Positions 47,615 through 57,096 are shown, counted from the first letter of the stretch. The stretch is 64,000 nt of DNA from Agrobacterium vitis (GCF_013426735.1 NZ_AP023272.1:1-64000), one strand, 5' to 3'. Numbers and translations: made by a program. The notes: a model not told the origin generated them from the letters alone.

Positions 47615-47881
47615 TTAGGCGGCAAGCGCCTTGACGCGGCTGGCAAGACGCGAAATCTTGCGCGACGCGGTATTGGCGTGAACAACGCCCTTGGAAGCAG
47701 CGCGGTGCAGTTCAGGCTGGGCAGCCTTCAATGCGGCTGCAGCCAGTGCCTGATCGCCAGAAGCGATCGCTTCTTCAACCTTGCGCACAAAGTTACGAAC
47801 GCGCGTACGGCGGCTCTTGTTGATTGCGGTGCGGCGAGCGATCTTGCGGGTCGCCTTCTTCGCCGATGTAGTATTGGCCAT
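47615..47881 (-). CDS. rpsT: 30S ribosomal protein S20
   Basis: 88-residue, highly basic, Ala/Lys/Arg-rich helical protein that binds 16S rRNA helices 9 and 44 early in assembly. Start [17 protein letters not shown] and the core [20 protein letters not shown] identify it. The frame is open another 24 codons upstream, but those residues do not fit S20. Lies between mutM and dnaA, a conserved order. Confidence 0.98.
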
Positions 47882-48107
47882 GGATGCCTCTCTCGAATAC
47901 GAACCAAAACTCCACCTTCGCCGCCAAGTCGTTGCGACCTGCAATACCAGCAATTCGGGAGCAATCGTGGAAAGCGATAAGCTTTCCTAACTGTGGCCGG
48001 GCATATAGCGGGAAAGAACGGCGTCGTCAACGCGCTTTCTCAACCTTTGTGCCGGCAGGGGGCCGTTCGAAGCGCCACGCCATTTTGACCAGAGGCACGT
48101 CGGCGCA

Positions 48108-49001
48108 TCATCTCTGGCACTGTGGGCAGTGGAAGGTCGACCGCCCCGCCTGGGTCATGCGTTCGATCGTGCCTGCGCAGCCGGGCGTGCGGCAGGCTTT
48201 TCCTTCGCGGTCGTAGACATTGAACCTGTGCTGGAAATAGCCAAGCGAACCGTCCGCCTGGATATGATCGCGCAGCGAGGAACCACCAGCCTCGATCGCC
48301 TCGGCGATGACCGTGCGAATGGCCTGCGTCAGATCTTGCAGCGCAGTGATGGGCTTTCCTTTCGCATCGACCAGGGCGCGCGCCGGTGTCTGCGGCGATA
48401 GATGCGCCCGCCACAAGGCCTCGCAGACATAGATATTGCCGAGACCGGCAATCACCTTCTGATCAAGAAGGGCCGTTTTCAAAGGCTGCGCCTTGCCCTT
48501 GAAGCGGCAGGCCAGATACTCGGCATCAAGCGCATTGCCGACCGGCTCCGGTCCCAGCCCGGCAAAGGCGGCATGACGATCCATGTCACGACGCTCGACC
48601 ATGTCCATGAAGCCGAAGCGGCGCGGGTCATTATAAATCACCCTGAGAGAGCTACCTTCCGGCCCGCTTAAATGAAAGATCACATGGTCATGCTTCTCAT
48701 CGCGGGAGCGCGCCATATGGAACTGGCCAGGCAGGCCCGTCTCGTCTGTGGCTTCGATCCGATAGGAGCCGGACATGCCGAGATGGGAGATGATCGAGAC
48801 ACCGTCATCGAGATCGATCAGCAGGTATTTCGCCCGCCGCGACAGGGAGACGATAAGGCGGCCCTGCGTCCTCGCCACAAAATCGATCGGCAAGGGAAAG
48901 CGCAGATCCGGCCGCCGCAGTTCCAGACGAGTCAGCCGCCGCCCTTCCATGGATGGCGCCAGTCCCCGTTTTACGGTCTCCACCTCTGGTAATTCTGGCA
49001 T
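48108..49001 (-). CDS. mutM: Formamidopyrimidine-DNA glycosylase MutM (Fpg)
   Basis: Bifunctional DNA glycosylase/AP lyase that removes 8-oxoguanine and FapyG. 297 residues; catalytic Pro2 and Glu3 in [14 protein letters not shown], the conserved Lys in [15 protein letters not shown], the helix-two-turn-helix [22 protein letters not shown], and the C-terminal zinc finger CRTPGCAG...FHCPQC. Initiator Met must be removed for activity, as usual. Divergent from ubiE, and 226 bases ahead of rpsT. Confidence 0.98.
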   Translation of the reverse strand: MPELPEVETVKRGLAPSMEGRRLTRLELRRPDLRFPLPIDFVARTQGRLIVSLSRRAKYLLIDLDDGVSIISHLGMSGSYRIEATDETGLPGQFHMARSRDEKHDHVIFHLSGPEGSSLRVIYNDPRRFGFMDMVERRDMDRHAAFAGLGPEPVGNALDAEYLACRFKGKAQPLKTALLDQKVIAGLGNIYVCEALWRAHLSPQTPARALVDAKGKPITALQDLTQAIRTVIAEAIEAGGSSLRDHIQADGSLGYFQHRFNVYDREGKACRTPGCAGTIERMTQAGRSTFHCPQCQR

Positions 49002-49180
49002 GAAGGCTCCATGTTTCTATTTCAGTGGCAGGCATCATGGTTTAAGGACGAGACGGCCTGCCATGGCATTGTCCTGCCAATATTCCGACGGGCCATTGCA
49101 ATCATGCCGCAGACATAGTGCAAGGGACCTGGCTTCGCCAAGGTCGCTGATGTTGTTTTAGAGAGAATGGAGTTGAGCCG

Positions 49181-49957
49181 ATGGTCGCAAGCCGCACCTC
49201 CGCCGATGGTGGCATGGAAACCTCCTACGGCTTCCGCGATGTGGCGGAAGGCGAAAAGCAAGGCCTTGTCAATGACGTATTCCACAAGGTGGCCAAGCGC
49301 TACGACGTCATGAACGACGTGATGTCGGCTGGCATGCACCGGGTCTGGAAGGATGCGCTGATTGCCGCCCTCAACCCGCGCAGGGATGCCAATTACAAGG
49401 TTCTCGACGTGGCTGGCGGCACGGGCGATATCGCCTTTCGCATCGTCGAGGCTTCCCGCAGGCTCGCCCATGCGACCGTGCTCGATATCAACGGCTCCAT
49501 GCTGGGCGTCGGCCAGGAGCGGGCGCAGAAAAAAGGTCTTTCCGACAATCTCACCTTCGTGGAGGCCAATGCCGAAGCCCTGCCCTTCGAGGCCAATCAA
49601 TTCGACGCCTATACGATCGCCTTCGGCATTCGCAACGTGCCGCGCATCGATGTAGCCCTGAGCGAGGCCTACCGCGTGCTGAAACGCGGCGGGCGCCTTC
49701 TGGTGCTGGAATTTTCCGAGGTGCAGATGCCGCTGCTGGATCGCTTTTACGATCAATGGTCATTCAAGGCGATCCCACGGTTCGGCAAGATGATCACCGG
49801 CGAGGCCGAGCCCTATCAATATCTGGTGGAATCGATCCGCAAGTTCCCCAATCAGCAGGATTTTGCCGCGATGATCACCAAGGCGGGCTTTTCCAAGGTG
49901 TCCTTCACCAACTATACCGGCGGCATTGCCGCCCTTCATTCCGGCTGGAAGATCTGA
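49181..49957 (+). CDS. ubiE: Demethoxyubiquinol/menaquinol C-methyltransferase UbiE
   Basis: C-methyltransferase of ubiquinone synthesis. 258 residues with the SAM motif [19 protein letters not shown] and the UbiE signatures [18 protein letters not shown] and [21 protein letters not shown]. The first ~20 residues are a short leader. Gene ubiB follows at a 41-base distance, and coaBC further on. Confidence 0.98.
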   Translation: MVASRTSADGGMETSYGFRDVAEGEKQGLVNDVFHKVAKRYDVMNDVMSAGMHRVWKDALIAALNPRRDANYKVLDVAGGTGDIAFRIVEASRRLAHATVLDINGSMLGVGQERAQKKGLSDNLTFVEANAEALPFEANQFDAYTIAFGIRNVPRIDVALSEAYRVLKRGGRLLVLEFSEVQMPLLDRFYDQWSFKAIPRFGKMITGEAEPYQYLVESIRKFPNQQDFAAMITKAGFSKVSFTNYTGGIAALHSGWKI

Positions 49958-49998
49958 ACAATGCCTGACCGAAAGACCGCCGGATTGAAGATCGATTG

Positions 49999-51582
49999 AT
50001 GAGCACAGTCAGCGCTTATTTTAGGTTGGCCCGTGTCGGCTGGATTCTCGTTCGCGAAGGCGTTGTCTCGGCGCTGCCGTCCGAAGGACTGCCGCCGAGC
50101 GTCGGCTTTGCAAAGAAAGTCGCCGCGGTCTTCGAGCGCAAGCGCGCCCGAGGCACATTGCGGTCCGACCGCCTGTCCCAAGCCGTCGAGCGGCTGGGGC
50201 CGTCCTACGCCAAGATCGGCCAGTTTCTGGCGACCCGGCCCGATGTGGTCGGCGCCGAACTCGCCTATGACCTGACCGGATTGCAGGACCGCATGGCCTT
50301 CTTTCCGACGGGTGAGGCCAAGGCATCGATTGAATTGTCGCTTGGGCGTCCGGTCGAGGAGCTTTACGCCAGTTTCGGCGAGCCGATTGCCGCGGCCTCC
50401 ATCGCCCAGGTGCATCCCTGCATGGTAGAAACGCCTTTCGGCGTGAAACAGGTTGCCGTCAAGGTGATCCGTCCCGGCGTGCGCCGCCGTTTCGCCGCCG
50501 ATCTCGAAGTCATGTATCTCGTGTCGCATTTGCAGGAAATGCTGCTGCCGCAGACCCGTAGATTGCGCCCCGTCGAGGTGACGAAAACGCTTGAGCAGAC
50601 CACGAAAGTGGAAATGGACTTGCGGCTCGAGGCCGCTGCTTTGTCGGAACTGGGCGAAAACACCGCCAGCGATCCCGGTTTCAGGGTCCCGCAGGTCGAT
50701 TGGGAACGTACGGGCCGCGACGTCATCACCATGGAATGGATCGACGGCGTCAAGATGTCCGATGTTGAGGCGCTGAAAGCCGCTGGTCACGATCTCGATA
50801 CGCTGGCCGATACGCTGATCCAGTCCTTCCTGCGCCATACGTTGCGCGACGGCTTCTTCCATGCCGACATGCATCCGGGCAATCTGTTCGTCGATCCCGC
50901 CGGCATGATCGTTGCCGTGGACATGGGCATTTGCGGGCGGCTCGGCAAGAAAGAGCGGCGGTTTCTGGCGGAAATTCTCTATGGCTTCATCACTCGCGAT
51001 TACATGCGGGTAGCGGAAGTGCATTTCGAGGCCGGCTATGTGCCGTCCCACCACAATATGGCCAGCTTTGCCCAGGCGATCCGGGCGATCGGCGAGCCCA
51101 TTCACGGCCAGCCTGCCGAAACCATTTCCATGGCGCGGTTGCTGACGCTGCTGTTTGAAGTCACCGAACTGTTCGACATGCAGACAAGGCCGGAACTGGT
51201 GATGCTGCAAAAAACCATGGTGGTGGTTGAAGGTGTCTCACGGATGCTCAATCCACGGTTCAACATGTGGAAGGCATCAGAGCCCGTCGTCGCGGACTGG
51301 ATCAAAGCCAATCTCGGTCCAAAACGCATCGTCACCGACATGAAGGACGGCATTCGTGCAGCGGTGCGGGTGGCGGAAGCGCTGCCGGACATTGCTGCCA
51401 AAACCGAAAAATTCCATAGTGAATTGATGCAGATGAGCGAACATGGACTGCGGTTCGACGAAAGCACCACCGATGCTATCGGCAGGGCGCAGGCGCGGCA
51501 TAGCCGCTCGGGTCGGCTGGCGCTTTGGGTGATTGCGCTCTGCCTGCTGTTCATTGCGTTTCAACTGGGTCATGGCGGGTAG
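49999..51582 (+). CDS. ubiB: Ubiquinone biosynthesis kinase-like protein UbiB
   Basis: ABC1/ADCK-family atypical kinase required for ubiquinone synthesis, at the inner membrane. 527 residues from ATG (a TTG just before was not chosen). Family motifs: KxGQ segment LGPSYAKIGQFLATRPD near residues 68-85, AASIAQVHPC (alanine-rich loop), AVKVIRPG (catalytic-type Lys), EWIDGVK, and FFHADMHPGNLF with VDMGICGRL. A C-terminal hydrophobic helix (LALWVIALCLLFIAF) provides membrane attachment. The histidine kinase gene starts 6 bases after the stop. Confidence 0.97.
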   Translation: MSTVSAYFRLARVGWILVREGVVSALPSEGLPPSVGFAKKVAAVFERKRARGTLRSDRLSQAVERLGPSYAKIGQFLATRPDVVGAELAYDLTGLQDRMAFFPTGEAKASIELSLGRPVEELYASFGEPIAAASIAQVHPCMVETPFGVKQVAVKVIRPGVRRRFAADLEVMYLVSHLQEMLLPQTRRLRPVEVTKTLEQTTKVEMDLRLEAAALSELGENTASDPGFRVPQVDWERTGRDVITMEWIDGVKMSDVEALKAAGHDLDTLADTLIQSFLRHTLRDGFFHADMHPGNLFVDPAGMIVAVDMGICGRLGKKERRFLAEILYGFITRDYMRVAEVHFEAGYVPSHHNMASFAQAIRAIGEPIHGQPAETISMARLLTLLFEVTELFDMQTRPELVMLQKTMVVVEGVSRMLNPRFNMWKASEPVVADWIKANLGPKRIVTDMKDGIRAAVRVAEALPDIAAKTEKFHSELMQMSEHGLRFDESTTDAIGRAQARHSRSGRLALWVIALCLLFIAFQLGHGG

Positions 51583-51588
51583 GATTGC

Positions 51589-53076
51589 ATGTCGGCAACA
51601 AACGCAGGTTTCATCCGCTCCAGTCTGTTTGTGCTTGGCCTGGGCTGCCTTCTCCTGGTCAGCCTGATCGGCTCGACCCTGTGGCTGACCGGCAAGACTC
51701 GCGTCACCTTCGGAACTGTTGTCGAGGAGCGGGTCATTCGGCGCGCCAGCGCCGACCTGATGCAGACGCTGACCGATGCTGAAACGGGGCAGAGAGGCTA
51801 TCTCATTACCCGTGATGTCGCTTTCCTGACCCCATACAGCCAGGCCATCGGCGATGTGACCACGGAAATGGACAGTCTCGTCCATCTGCTGGAGCCGCGC
51901 CCTGAGCATGCCCCGGATGTCGAGAAGCTGCGCGAATTGGTAAAGGCCAAGCTTGAAGAATTGGCCAGGACCGTCGAACTGACCCGCAGTGGCGACATCC
52001 GCCAGGCCTACGAACTTGTCCGGGCCGGTTACGGCAAGCAGCTGATGGACCAGATCCGCACCGTGCTTGACGAGGTCCGCGACGAATCCGACAACAGGAT
52101 AGACCAGGGAATTGCCAGTCAGCTCCTGGCCATCGGCTGGTTGCAGGTCTTTACCATTGGCGGGGCCGTGGCCATCGTGATCGTGATCGGCGGCGCGATC
52201 CTGATCATCATCCAGCACGTGCGCGATCTGTTGAAGGCCCGCCAGGAGGTGGAGGTCCTCAATGCGGGGCTGGAAGAGCGTGTGCAGGAGCGAACCGAAG
52301 ACTTGATGCAGGCCAACCAGGAAATCCAGCGCTTCGCCTATATCATCACCCACGACCTGCGCGCACCCCTCGTCAATATCATGGGCTTTACCGCCGAACT
52401 GGACAGTGCGCTCCAGATATTGAAGACCTATGTTCTGGCGGATGGGCAACCCTTGACGCCGCAACAGATCGAGGATGCGCGGCTTGCCGCCGCCGAGGAC
52501 CTGCCGGAAGCGATTTCCTTCATCCGCTCCTCGACCCGCAAGATGGATGGGCTGATCAACGCCATCTTGAAAATTTCGCGCGACGGACGCCGCCAGCTCA
52601 AGCCGGAAACACTAGAACTCAAGCCGCTGATCGAGACAACGGCCGCCAGCGTCCACCACCAGATCAGCGAGAGCGGCGGGCATACCGAAATTTCAACCGA
52701 CGTTGCCAGCATCATCTCCGACAGGTTGTCCCTAGAGCAAATTCTCGGTAACCTTTTTGACAACGCTATCAAATATAAGTCACCCGATCGCCCGGTCGTT
52801 CTTGCTATACGGGCGGTCTCGGATGGACGGCACTTCATTCGACTGGAAATAGAGGATAATGGCCGCGGCATTGCTGAACAGGATCATGAACGGATTTTCG
52901 AGCTTTTCCGCCGCTCGGGACAGCAGAACCAGGTGGGTGAAGGCATTGGCCTTGCCCATGTGCGCTCATTGACGCGCAACCTGGGAGGTGAAATTACCGT
53001 ACGCTCCAAGATCGGCGTCGGCTCGACATTTATTTTGCGCTTGCCGCGCGACCTTTCGAAACTGGTAGGGACCTGA
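51589..53076 (+). CDS. CHASE3-domain sensor histidine kinase
   Basis: 495 residues: transmembrane helix (about 12-34), periplasmic CHASE3 sensor (about 38-175), second helix (about 187-209), a coiled-coil linker, HisKA with His255 in FAYIITHDLRAPL, and HATPase with NLFDNAIKYKS and DNGRGIAEQD. No PAS or HAMP. The layout is of the phytochrome-like/cyanobacterial type that works with Rcp1-like receivers, which is what the next gene encodes. Placed 6 bases behind ubiB, as if recruited into its operon. Signal unknown. Confidence 0.92.
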   Translation: MSATNAGFIRSSLFVLGLGCLLLVSLIGSTLWLTGKTRVTFGTVVEERVIRRASADLMQTLTDAETGQRGYLITRDVAFLTPYSQAIGDVTTEMDSLVHLLEPRPEHAPDVEKLRELVKAKLEELARTVELTRSGDIRQAYELVRAGYGKQLMDQIRTVLDEVRDESDNRIDQGIASQLLAIGWLQVFTIGGAVAIVIVIGGAILIIIQHVRDLLKARQEVEVLNAGLEERVQERTEDLMQANQEIQRFAYIITHDLRAPLVNIMGFTAELDSALQILKTYVLADGQPLTPQQIEDARLAAAEDLPEAISFIRSSTRKMDGLINAILKISRDGRRQLKPETLELKPLIETTAASVHHQISESGGHTEISTDVASIISDRLSLEQILGNLFDNAIKYKSPDRPVVLAIRAVSDGRHFIRLEIEDNGRGIAEQDHERIFELFRRSGQQNQVGEGIGLAHVRSLTRNLGGEITVRSKIGVGSTFILRLPRDLSKLVGT

Positions 53077-53078
53077 GC

Positions 53079-53516
53079 ATGAAAGCAGTGGCCAAGGAAG
53101 TGACCATCGTCATGGTCGAAGACGACGAGGGACATGCACGCCTGATCGAGAAAAATGTTCGCCGGGCCGGGGTCAACAATGAGATCGTACCGTTTACCAA
53201 TGGCACCGACGCGCTGGATTATATCCTGGGTACGGACCGTTCCGGCGAAACCTCGGCAGATCGTTACCTGCTAATTTTACTGGATCTTAACTTGCCGGAT
53301 ATGTCGGGCACCGATATACTCGAACAAGTTAAGACCAATCAGCACACACGTCGGCTGCCGGTCGTCATTCTCACCACAACGGATGATCAACGGGAAATTC
53401 AGCGCTGCTACGATCTTGGTGCGAATGTCTACATCACCAAACCGGTGGATTATGACAATTTTGCCAATGCCATTCGTCAGCTCGGGCTGTTCTTTTCCGT
53501 GATGCAGATTCCGTAA
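53079..53516 (+). CDS. Single-domain response regulator (Rcp1-like)
   Basis: 145-residue receiver without output domain. Acidic pocket VMVEDDEG (Glu14-Asp15-Asp16), phosphoacceptor Asp69 in LILLDLNLPDMSG, Thr in VVILTTTDD and Lys in YITKPVDYDNF. The long alpha-3 insertion (LGTDRSGETSADRY) is typical of Rcp1-type receivers that accept phosphate from phytochrome-like kinases. It starts 2 bases after the kinase gene, so the pair is probably matched. It may pass phosphate on or act by protein binding. Confidence 0.93.
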   Translation: MKAVAKEVTIVMVEDDEGHARLIEKNVRRAGVNNEIVPFTNGTDALDYILGTDRSGETSADRYLLILLDLNLPDMSGTDILEQVKTNQHTRRLPVVILTTTDDQREIQRCYDLGANVYITKPVDYDNFANAIRQLGLFFSVMQIP

Positions 53517-53531
53517 CGAGCCGACCGCCCC

Positions 53532-54566
53532 ATGAATGTCCGAATTCTTTATCTCGATGACGACCCGGCCATCGTGCGACTGGTGCAGAAAGCACTCGGG
53601 CGCAACGGACATTCCGTCACCCATGCAGAAGATCTGGAGCGGGCGCTGGGCTTTCTGGCGTCTGAAAACTTCGACGTTATTGTTCTCGATCATTATCTCA
53701 GCAATATGACCGGTCACGATGTGCTGGCGCATTTGCGTGGACGGCATATCATGACGCCGGTGGTCTATGTGACCGGTTCCAACGAAGCCCGTATCGCCAT
53801 CGACGCGATCAAGGCAGGCGCCTCCGATTACGTCATCAAGACCACCAGCGAGGATTTCCTGTCGCTGCTGGAAAGCGCCATTCGCCAATCGGTCGAAAAT
53901 GCCCGGCTGCGCGAAGCCAAGGTCAAAGCGGACGAGGAAATCCGCCTTGCCAAGGAAAGGGCGGAAGCGCTGCTCAGCGAAGTCAACCATCGCGTCGCCA
54001 ACAGCTTGGCATTGGTAGCAAGCCTGCTGCGGCTTCAGATCGCCAATGCCCGCAGCGATGAGGTCAAGGCCGAGCTGACAGAGACCCAGGCTCGCATTAC
54101 CGCCATTGCTGGCATGCATCGCAGCCTCTACACGTCAGACGATGTCAGCCGGGTCGATATGGACATTTATATCGCCAATCTGGTGCGGGAAATCGGCGGT
54201 TCGCTTGCCAATCCTGACAAGCCGATCACCCTGACAGTCAATGCCGAGCCGATTTCTCTGACTGCGGACCGCGCCGTCTCCATCGGCATGATCGTCACCG
54301 AACTGGTGACCAATGCGATCAAATATGCCTATCCCGACCGCAAGGACGGCGAAATCCGCGTGCGGCTGTGTCATGCGCAGCCCGGCCATGCGCTGTTGAC
54401 GGTGGAGGATGACGGCATCGGCATCAGTCCTGGCGCTGCCCCGAAGGGCACTGGCCTCGGCAGCCGGATCATCAAGTCCATGGCCGCAACGCTGGGCGAA
54501 GGTCTCGCCTACCAGGAGATCGCGGCGGGAACGATTGCCTGCGTGCCGATAGACTTAGCCCGATAG
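53532..54566 (+). CDS. Receiver-HWE/HisKA_2 hybrid histidine kinase
   Basis: 344 residues. N-terminal receiver (Asp53 in VIVLDHYLSNM, Thr81, Lys103), then a HisKA_2/HWE dimerisation domain with His153 in LLSEVNHRVANSLALVASLL, and HATPase with MIVTELVTNAIKYAYPD and DDGIGISPG, GTGLGSRI. The order receiver then kinase is the reverse of usual hybrid kinases; phosphate on Asp53 would tune the kinase. It follows the receiver gene by 15 bases, ending a three-gene relay. An output regulator is absent, so targets lie elsewhere. Confidence 0.92.
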   Translation: MNVRILYLDDDPAIVRLVQKALGRNGHSVTHAEDLERALGFLASENFDVIVLDHYLSNMTGHDVLAHLRGRHIMTPVVYVTGSNEARIAIDAIKAGASDYVIKTTSEDFLSLLESAIRQSVENARLREAKVKADEEIRLAKERAEALLSEVNHRVANSLALVASLLRLQIANARSDEVKAELTETQARITAIAGMHRSLYTSDDVSRVDMDIYIANLVREIGGSLANPDKPITLTVNAEPISLTADRAVSIGMIVTELVTNAIKYAYPDRKDGEIRVRLCHAQPGHALLTVEDDGIGISPGAAPKGTGLGSRIIKSMAATLGEGLAYQEIAAGTIACVPIDLAR

Positions 54567-54620
54567 GGGATTGGATCGATTCCGTATCTTATCGTTTCTC
54601 CTTTCAGGCGCTTATGCGCT

Positions 54621-54726
54621 ACAGCGCCGTGCATTTTACAAAACGCACAAAGGATGCTGTAACTCTTTAAATCTGCTGCATAATTTTTTCCTTAAATCGA
54701 TTCCGATTTAAGGAATTATGCAGTAG
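54621..54726. repeat. Dispersed palindromic repeat, full copy C
   Basis: Two adjoining inverted repeats. The left one pairs ACAGC (54621-54625) with GCTGT (54656-54660) around GTGCATTTT/AAAACGCAC. The right one has arms CTGCATAATT plus CCTTAAATCG (54676-54699, with four extra T) and CGATTTAAGG plus AATTATGCAG (54704-54723) around ATTC. The gene order is end of the kinase to start of coaBC. It resembles short intergenic palindromes I recall from Rhizobiaceae. Confidence 0.85.
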
Positions 54727-54764
54727 TGTCCGGTTCGCACCGATAATTTCATGGCAGGCTTTTC

Positions 54765-55982
54765 ATGGCGCTGACGGATAAGCGTATTCTCCTGATCATC
54801 AGCGGCGGTATTGCTGCCTATAAAAGCCTGGACCTGATTCGCAGACTGCGCGAACGCGGCGCCTCGGTGCGCCCGATCATGACCCGGGCCGCCCAGGAAT
54901 TCATCACGCCGCTCGCGGTCGGCGCGCTCTCGGCCTCCCATGTGTATACCGACCTGTTTTCCCGCGAGGACGAACAGGATGTCGGCCATATCCGGCTGGC
55001 CCGCGATTGCGATCTGATCCTCGTTGCCCCCGTGACCGCCGACCTGATGGCGAAAATGGCGCATGGGCTGGCTGATGACCTGGCCTCGGCGGTGCTGCTT
55101 GCCGCCGACCGGCCCGTGTTGATCGCACCGGCGATGAACACGAAAATGTGGGCGCATCCCGCCACTCTGCGCAATGTCGCGCAACTCAAGGCCGATGGTA
55201 TCCAGTTCATCGGGCCGATGGCCGGTGAAATGGCTGAAAGCGGCGAAGCCGGTCTTGGTCGCATGGCCGAACCGCTGGAGATCGTTGCCAAGGTCGAAGC
55301 CTGTCTTGACGACTCCTTCAAGCCGTTGGCAGGCAAGACGGCCATTGTCACCTCCGGCCCGACCCATGAGCCGATCGATCCCGTGCGCTATATCGCCAAC
55401 CGCTCCTCCGGCAAGCAGGGCCATGCTATTGCCAGCGCACTTGCCCGGCTGGGTGCCGAGGTGACACTGGTATCAGGTCCGGTCAGCCTTGCAGACCCGA
55501 CAGGCGTCAAAACGATCCATGTAGAGCGAGCTGAGGACATGCACGACGCCGTGCTCGCCCACCTGCCCGCCGACATCGCCGTGATGGTCGCAGCGGTGGC
55601 AGACTGGCGGGTCGAGATGGCATCGGACCAAAAGATCAAGAAGCAGCCGGGCGATGCCGCGCCCATGCTGACGCTGACCGAAAATCCGGACATTCTGAAG
55701 ACGGTTGGCCACCATGAAAAACGCCCGGCCCTGGTTATCGGCTTTGCTGCGGAGACCCAGAATGTAGAGGACAATGGCCGTGCCAAGCTGGAGCGTAAAG
55801 GTGCCGACCTGATCGTCGCCAACGACGTTTCACCACAAACCGGCATCATGGGCGGCGACCGAAACCGGGTGACCCTGATCTACAAGGATCGCACCGAGGA
55901 CTGGCCGGATATGGACAAGGATGCCGTTGCCGAGCGGCTTGCACAGACCATTGCCGGGATGCTCGGCGTAAAATCTCTCTAA
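54765..55982 (+). CDS. coaBC: Phosphopantothenoylcysteine synthetase/decarboxylase CoaBC (Dfp)
   Basis: Bifunctional enzyme of coenzyme A synthesis. 405 residues: CoaC flavoprotein (LIISGGIAAYKSLDLIRRLRERG, APAMNTKMWAHPATLRN with the PXMNxxMW motif) followed by CoaB (VTSGPTHEPIDPVRYIANRSSGKQG, KIKKQP). In other Rhizobiaceae it is commonly the gene after ubiB; here the three signalling genes and a repeat lie between. Its stop overlaps the convergent chrA gene's stop by 4 bases. Confidence 0.98.
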   Translation: MALTDKRILLIISGGIAAYKSLDLIRRLRERGASVRPIMTRAAQEFITPLAVGALSASHVYTDLFSREDEQDVGHIRLARDCDLILVAPVTADLMAKMAHGLADDLASAVLLAADRPVLIAPAMNTKMWAHPATLRNVAQLKADGIQFIGPMAGEMAESGEAGLGRMAEPLEIVAKVEACLDDSFKPLAGKTAIVTSGPTHEPIDPVRYIANRSSGKQGHAIASALARLGAEVTLVSGPVSLADPTGVKTIHVERAEDMHDAVLAHLPADIAVMVAAVADWRVEMASDQKIKKQPGDAAPMLTLTENPDILKTVGHHEKRPALVIGFAAETQNVEDNGRAKLERKGADLIVANDVSPQTGIMGGDRNRVTLIYKDRTEDWPDMDKDAVAERLAQTIAGMLGVKSL

Positions 55983-56500
55983 ATAAAGATCAGGCCGATC
56001 AGCGCGCCGCTGCCCAGCGCGATCAATGGGTGAACCTTGGTCATCGCGGTCAGCACCGCACAGCCAGCCGTAATGCCGATGAGAATGGGGCTGGTTGCCG
56101 ATGCTTTGGTGATCACAGCGGCGCTGGAGGTGACGAGGCCAGCCGTCATCGGTGCAAGCCCGGCCTGGACGATCCGCCGCCAGGGCCGGTCCTTGAAGCG
56201 CTCCCAGAGCGTCACGGCACCGGCGGTGATCAGCGAAGACGGGCCGAATTTGGCGATGGAGGTGACGACCACCCCGGCAAAGCCCGCCACATGCCAGCCG
56301 ACCAGCGGCACCACCATCATATTCGGTCCGGGAGCGGCCTGGGCCAGCGCAAACAGCGCGCTGAATTCGCTGGCGCTCATCCAATGCTGGACCTCCACCA
56401 CCCGGCGCTGCATTTCCGGCAGGATGGCGTTGCCACCACCAAAGGCGATCAGCGAGAGTTCCGTGAAAATCAGGGCAAGAGAAATCAGGGTGGCAATCAT
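55979..56500 (-). CDS. ChrA-family transporter, second half of a split pair
   Basis: 173-residue membrane protein, the shorter half of the chromate transporter fold, with FTELSLIAFGGGNAILPEMQRR near the start and four or five helices. Start taken at MIATLISL, overlapping the upstream half by ATGA; the open frame continues upstream but inside the partner gene. Split (short-chain) ChrA pairs act as a heterodimer in chromate resistance. Substrate chromate is inferred from family; some members do not transport it. Confidence 0.88.
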   Translation of the reverse strand: MIATLISLALIFTELSLIAFGGGNAILPEMQRRVVEVQHWMSASEFSALFALAQAAPGPNMMVVPLVGWHVAGFAGVVVTSIAKFGPSSLITAGAVTLWERFKDRPWRRIVQAGLAPMTAGLVTSSAAVITKASATSPILIGITAGCAVLTAMTKVHPLIALGSGALIGLIFI

Positions 56501-57096
56501 TTCGACACTTTCCAGCTCAGAACAATAGAGACGGGTGCCAGAACCAGCATGGTGGCGAACAGCGGCAGTCGAAAAACTGCAATGGCAATGAAACACAGGG
56601 CGACAATGGCCAGCGCCCAGAGCTTGTGTTTCAGCGGTTGCAGGACTTTCCAGGCCAGCGAAATCAACAGGCCAGACGCCGCCGCCGCCAGACCCGCAAA
56701 CAGGTGTTCGACCTGCGGATTGTCGCGGTAACGGTCGTAAATGTAACCGAGGCAGATAACGATGGCCGTCGGTGCGGCAATCAGGCCGAAGGCAGCAGCC
56801 AGCGCACCCCTCCACCCCTGGAACTTCAACCCAACCGCCACCGACATGTTGATGATATTACCACCCGGCAGGAACTGACAGAGGCCAAGCAGATCCATGA
56901 ATTCACCAGGTGAGAGCCAATTCCGGTCCTCTACCATCATCCGCCGCGCCATCGGCAACACACCGCCAAACCCCATCAGGCCGAGCCCCAGAAACCCCGT
57001 AAACAATTCTGCGATGCCGGGATGATGGAGCGGCGGCTCGACCCGACCTGTCTCGGCCTGAACTGTCTCCGGTTGAACTGTCTTCGTCATGACCAT
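56497..57096 (-). CDS. ChrA-family transporter, first half of a split pair
   Basis: 199-residue ChrA half with ELFTGFLGLGLMGFGGVLPMARRMMVEDRNWLSPGEFMDLLGLCQFLPGG split into helices, family motif FGGVLP. A 25-residue charged N-terminal extension precedes it. The overlap of four bases with the next half suggests coupled synthesis in equal amounts. The divergent LysR gene 90 bases away is the probable regulator. Confidence 0.88.
   Translation of the reverse strand: MVMTKTVQPETVQAETGRVEPPLHHPGIAELFTGFLGLGLMGFGGVLPMARRMMVEDRNWLSPGEFMDLLGLCQFLPGGNIINMSVAVGLKFQGWRGALAAAFGLIAAPTAIVICLGYIYDRYRDNPQVEHLFAGLAAAASGLLISLAWKVLQPLKHKLWALAIVALCFIAIAVFRLPLFATMLVLAPVSIVLSWKVSK

Noticed and set aside
49936..51210. 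Minus-strand 424-codon open frame
   Set aside because: Antisense to ubiB.
51277..52464. Minus-strand 395-codon open frame
   Set aside because: Antisense to ubiB and the CHASE3 kinase; His/Gln-rich shadow translation.
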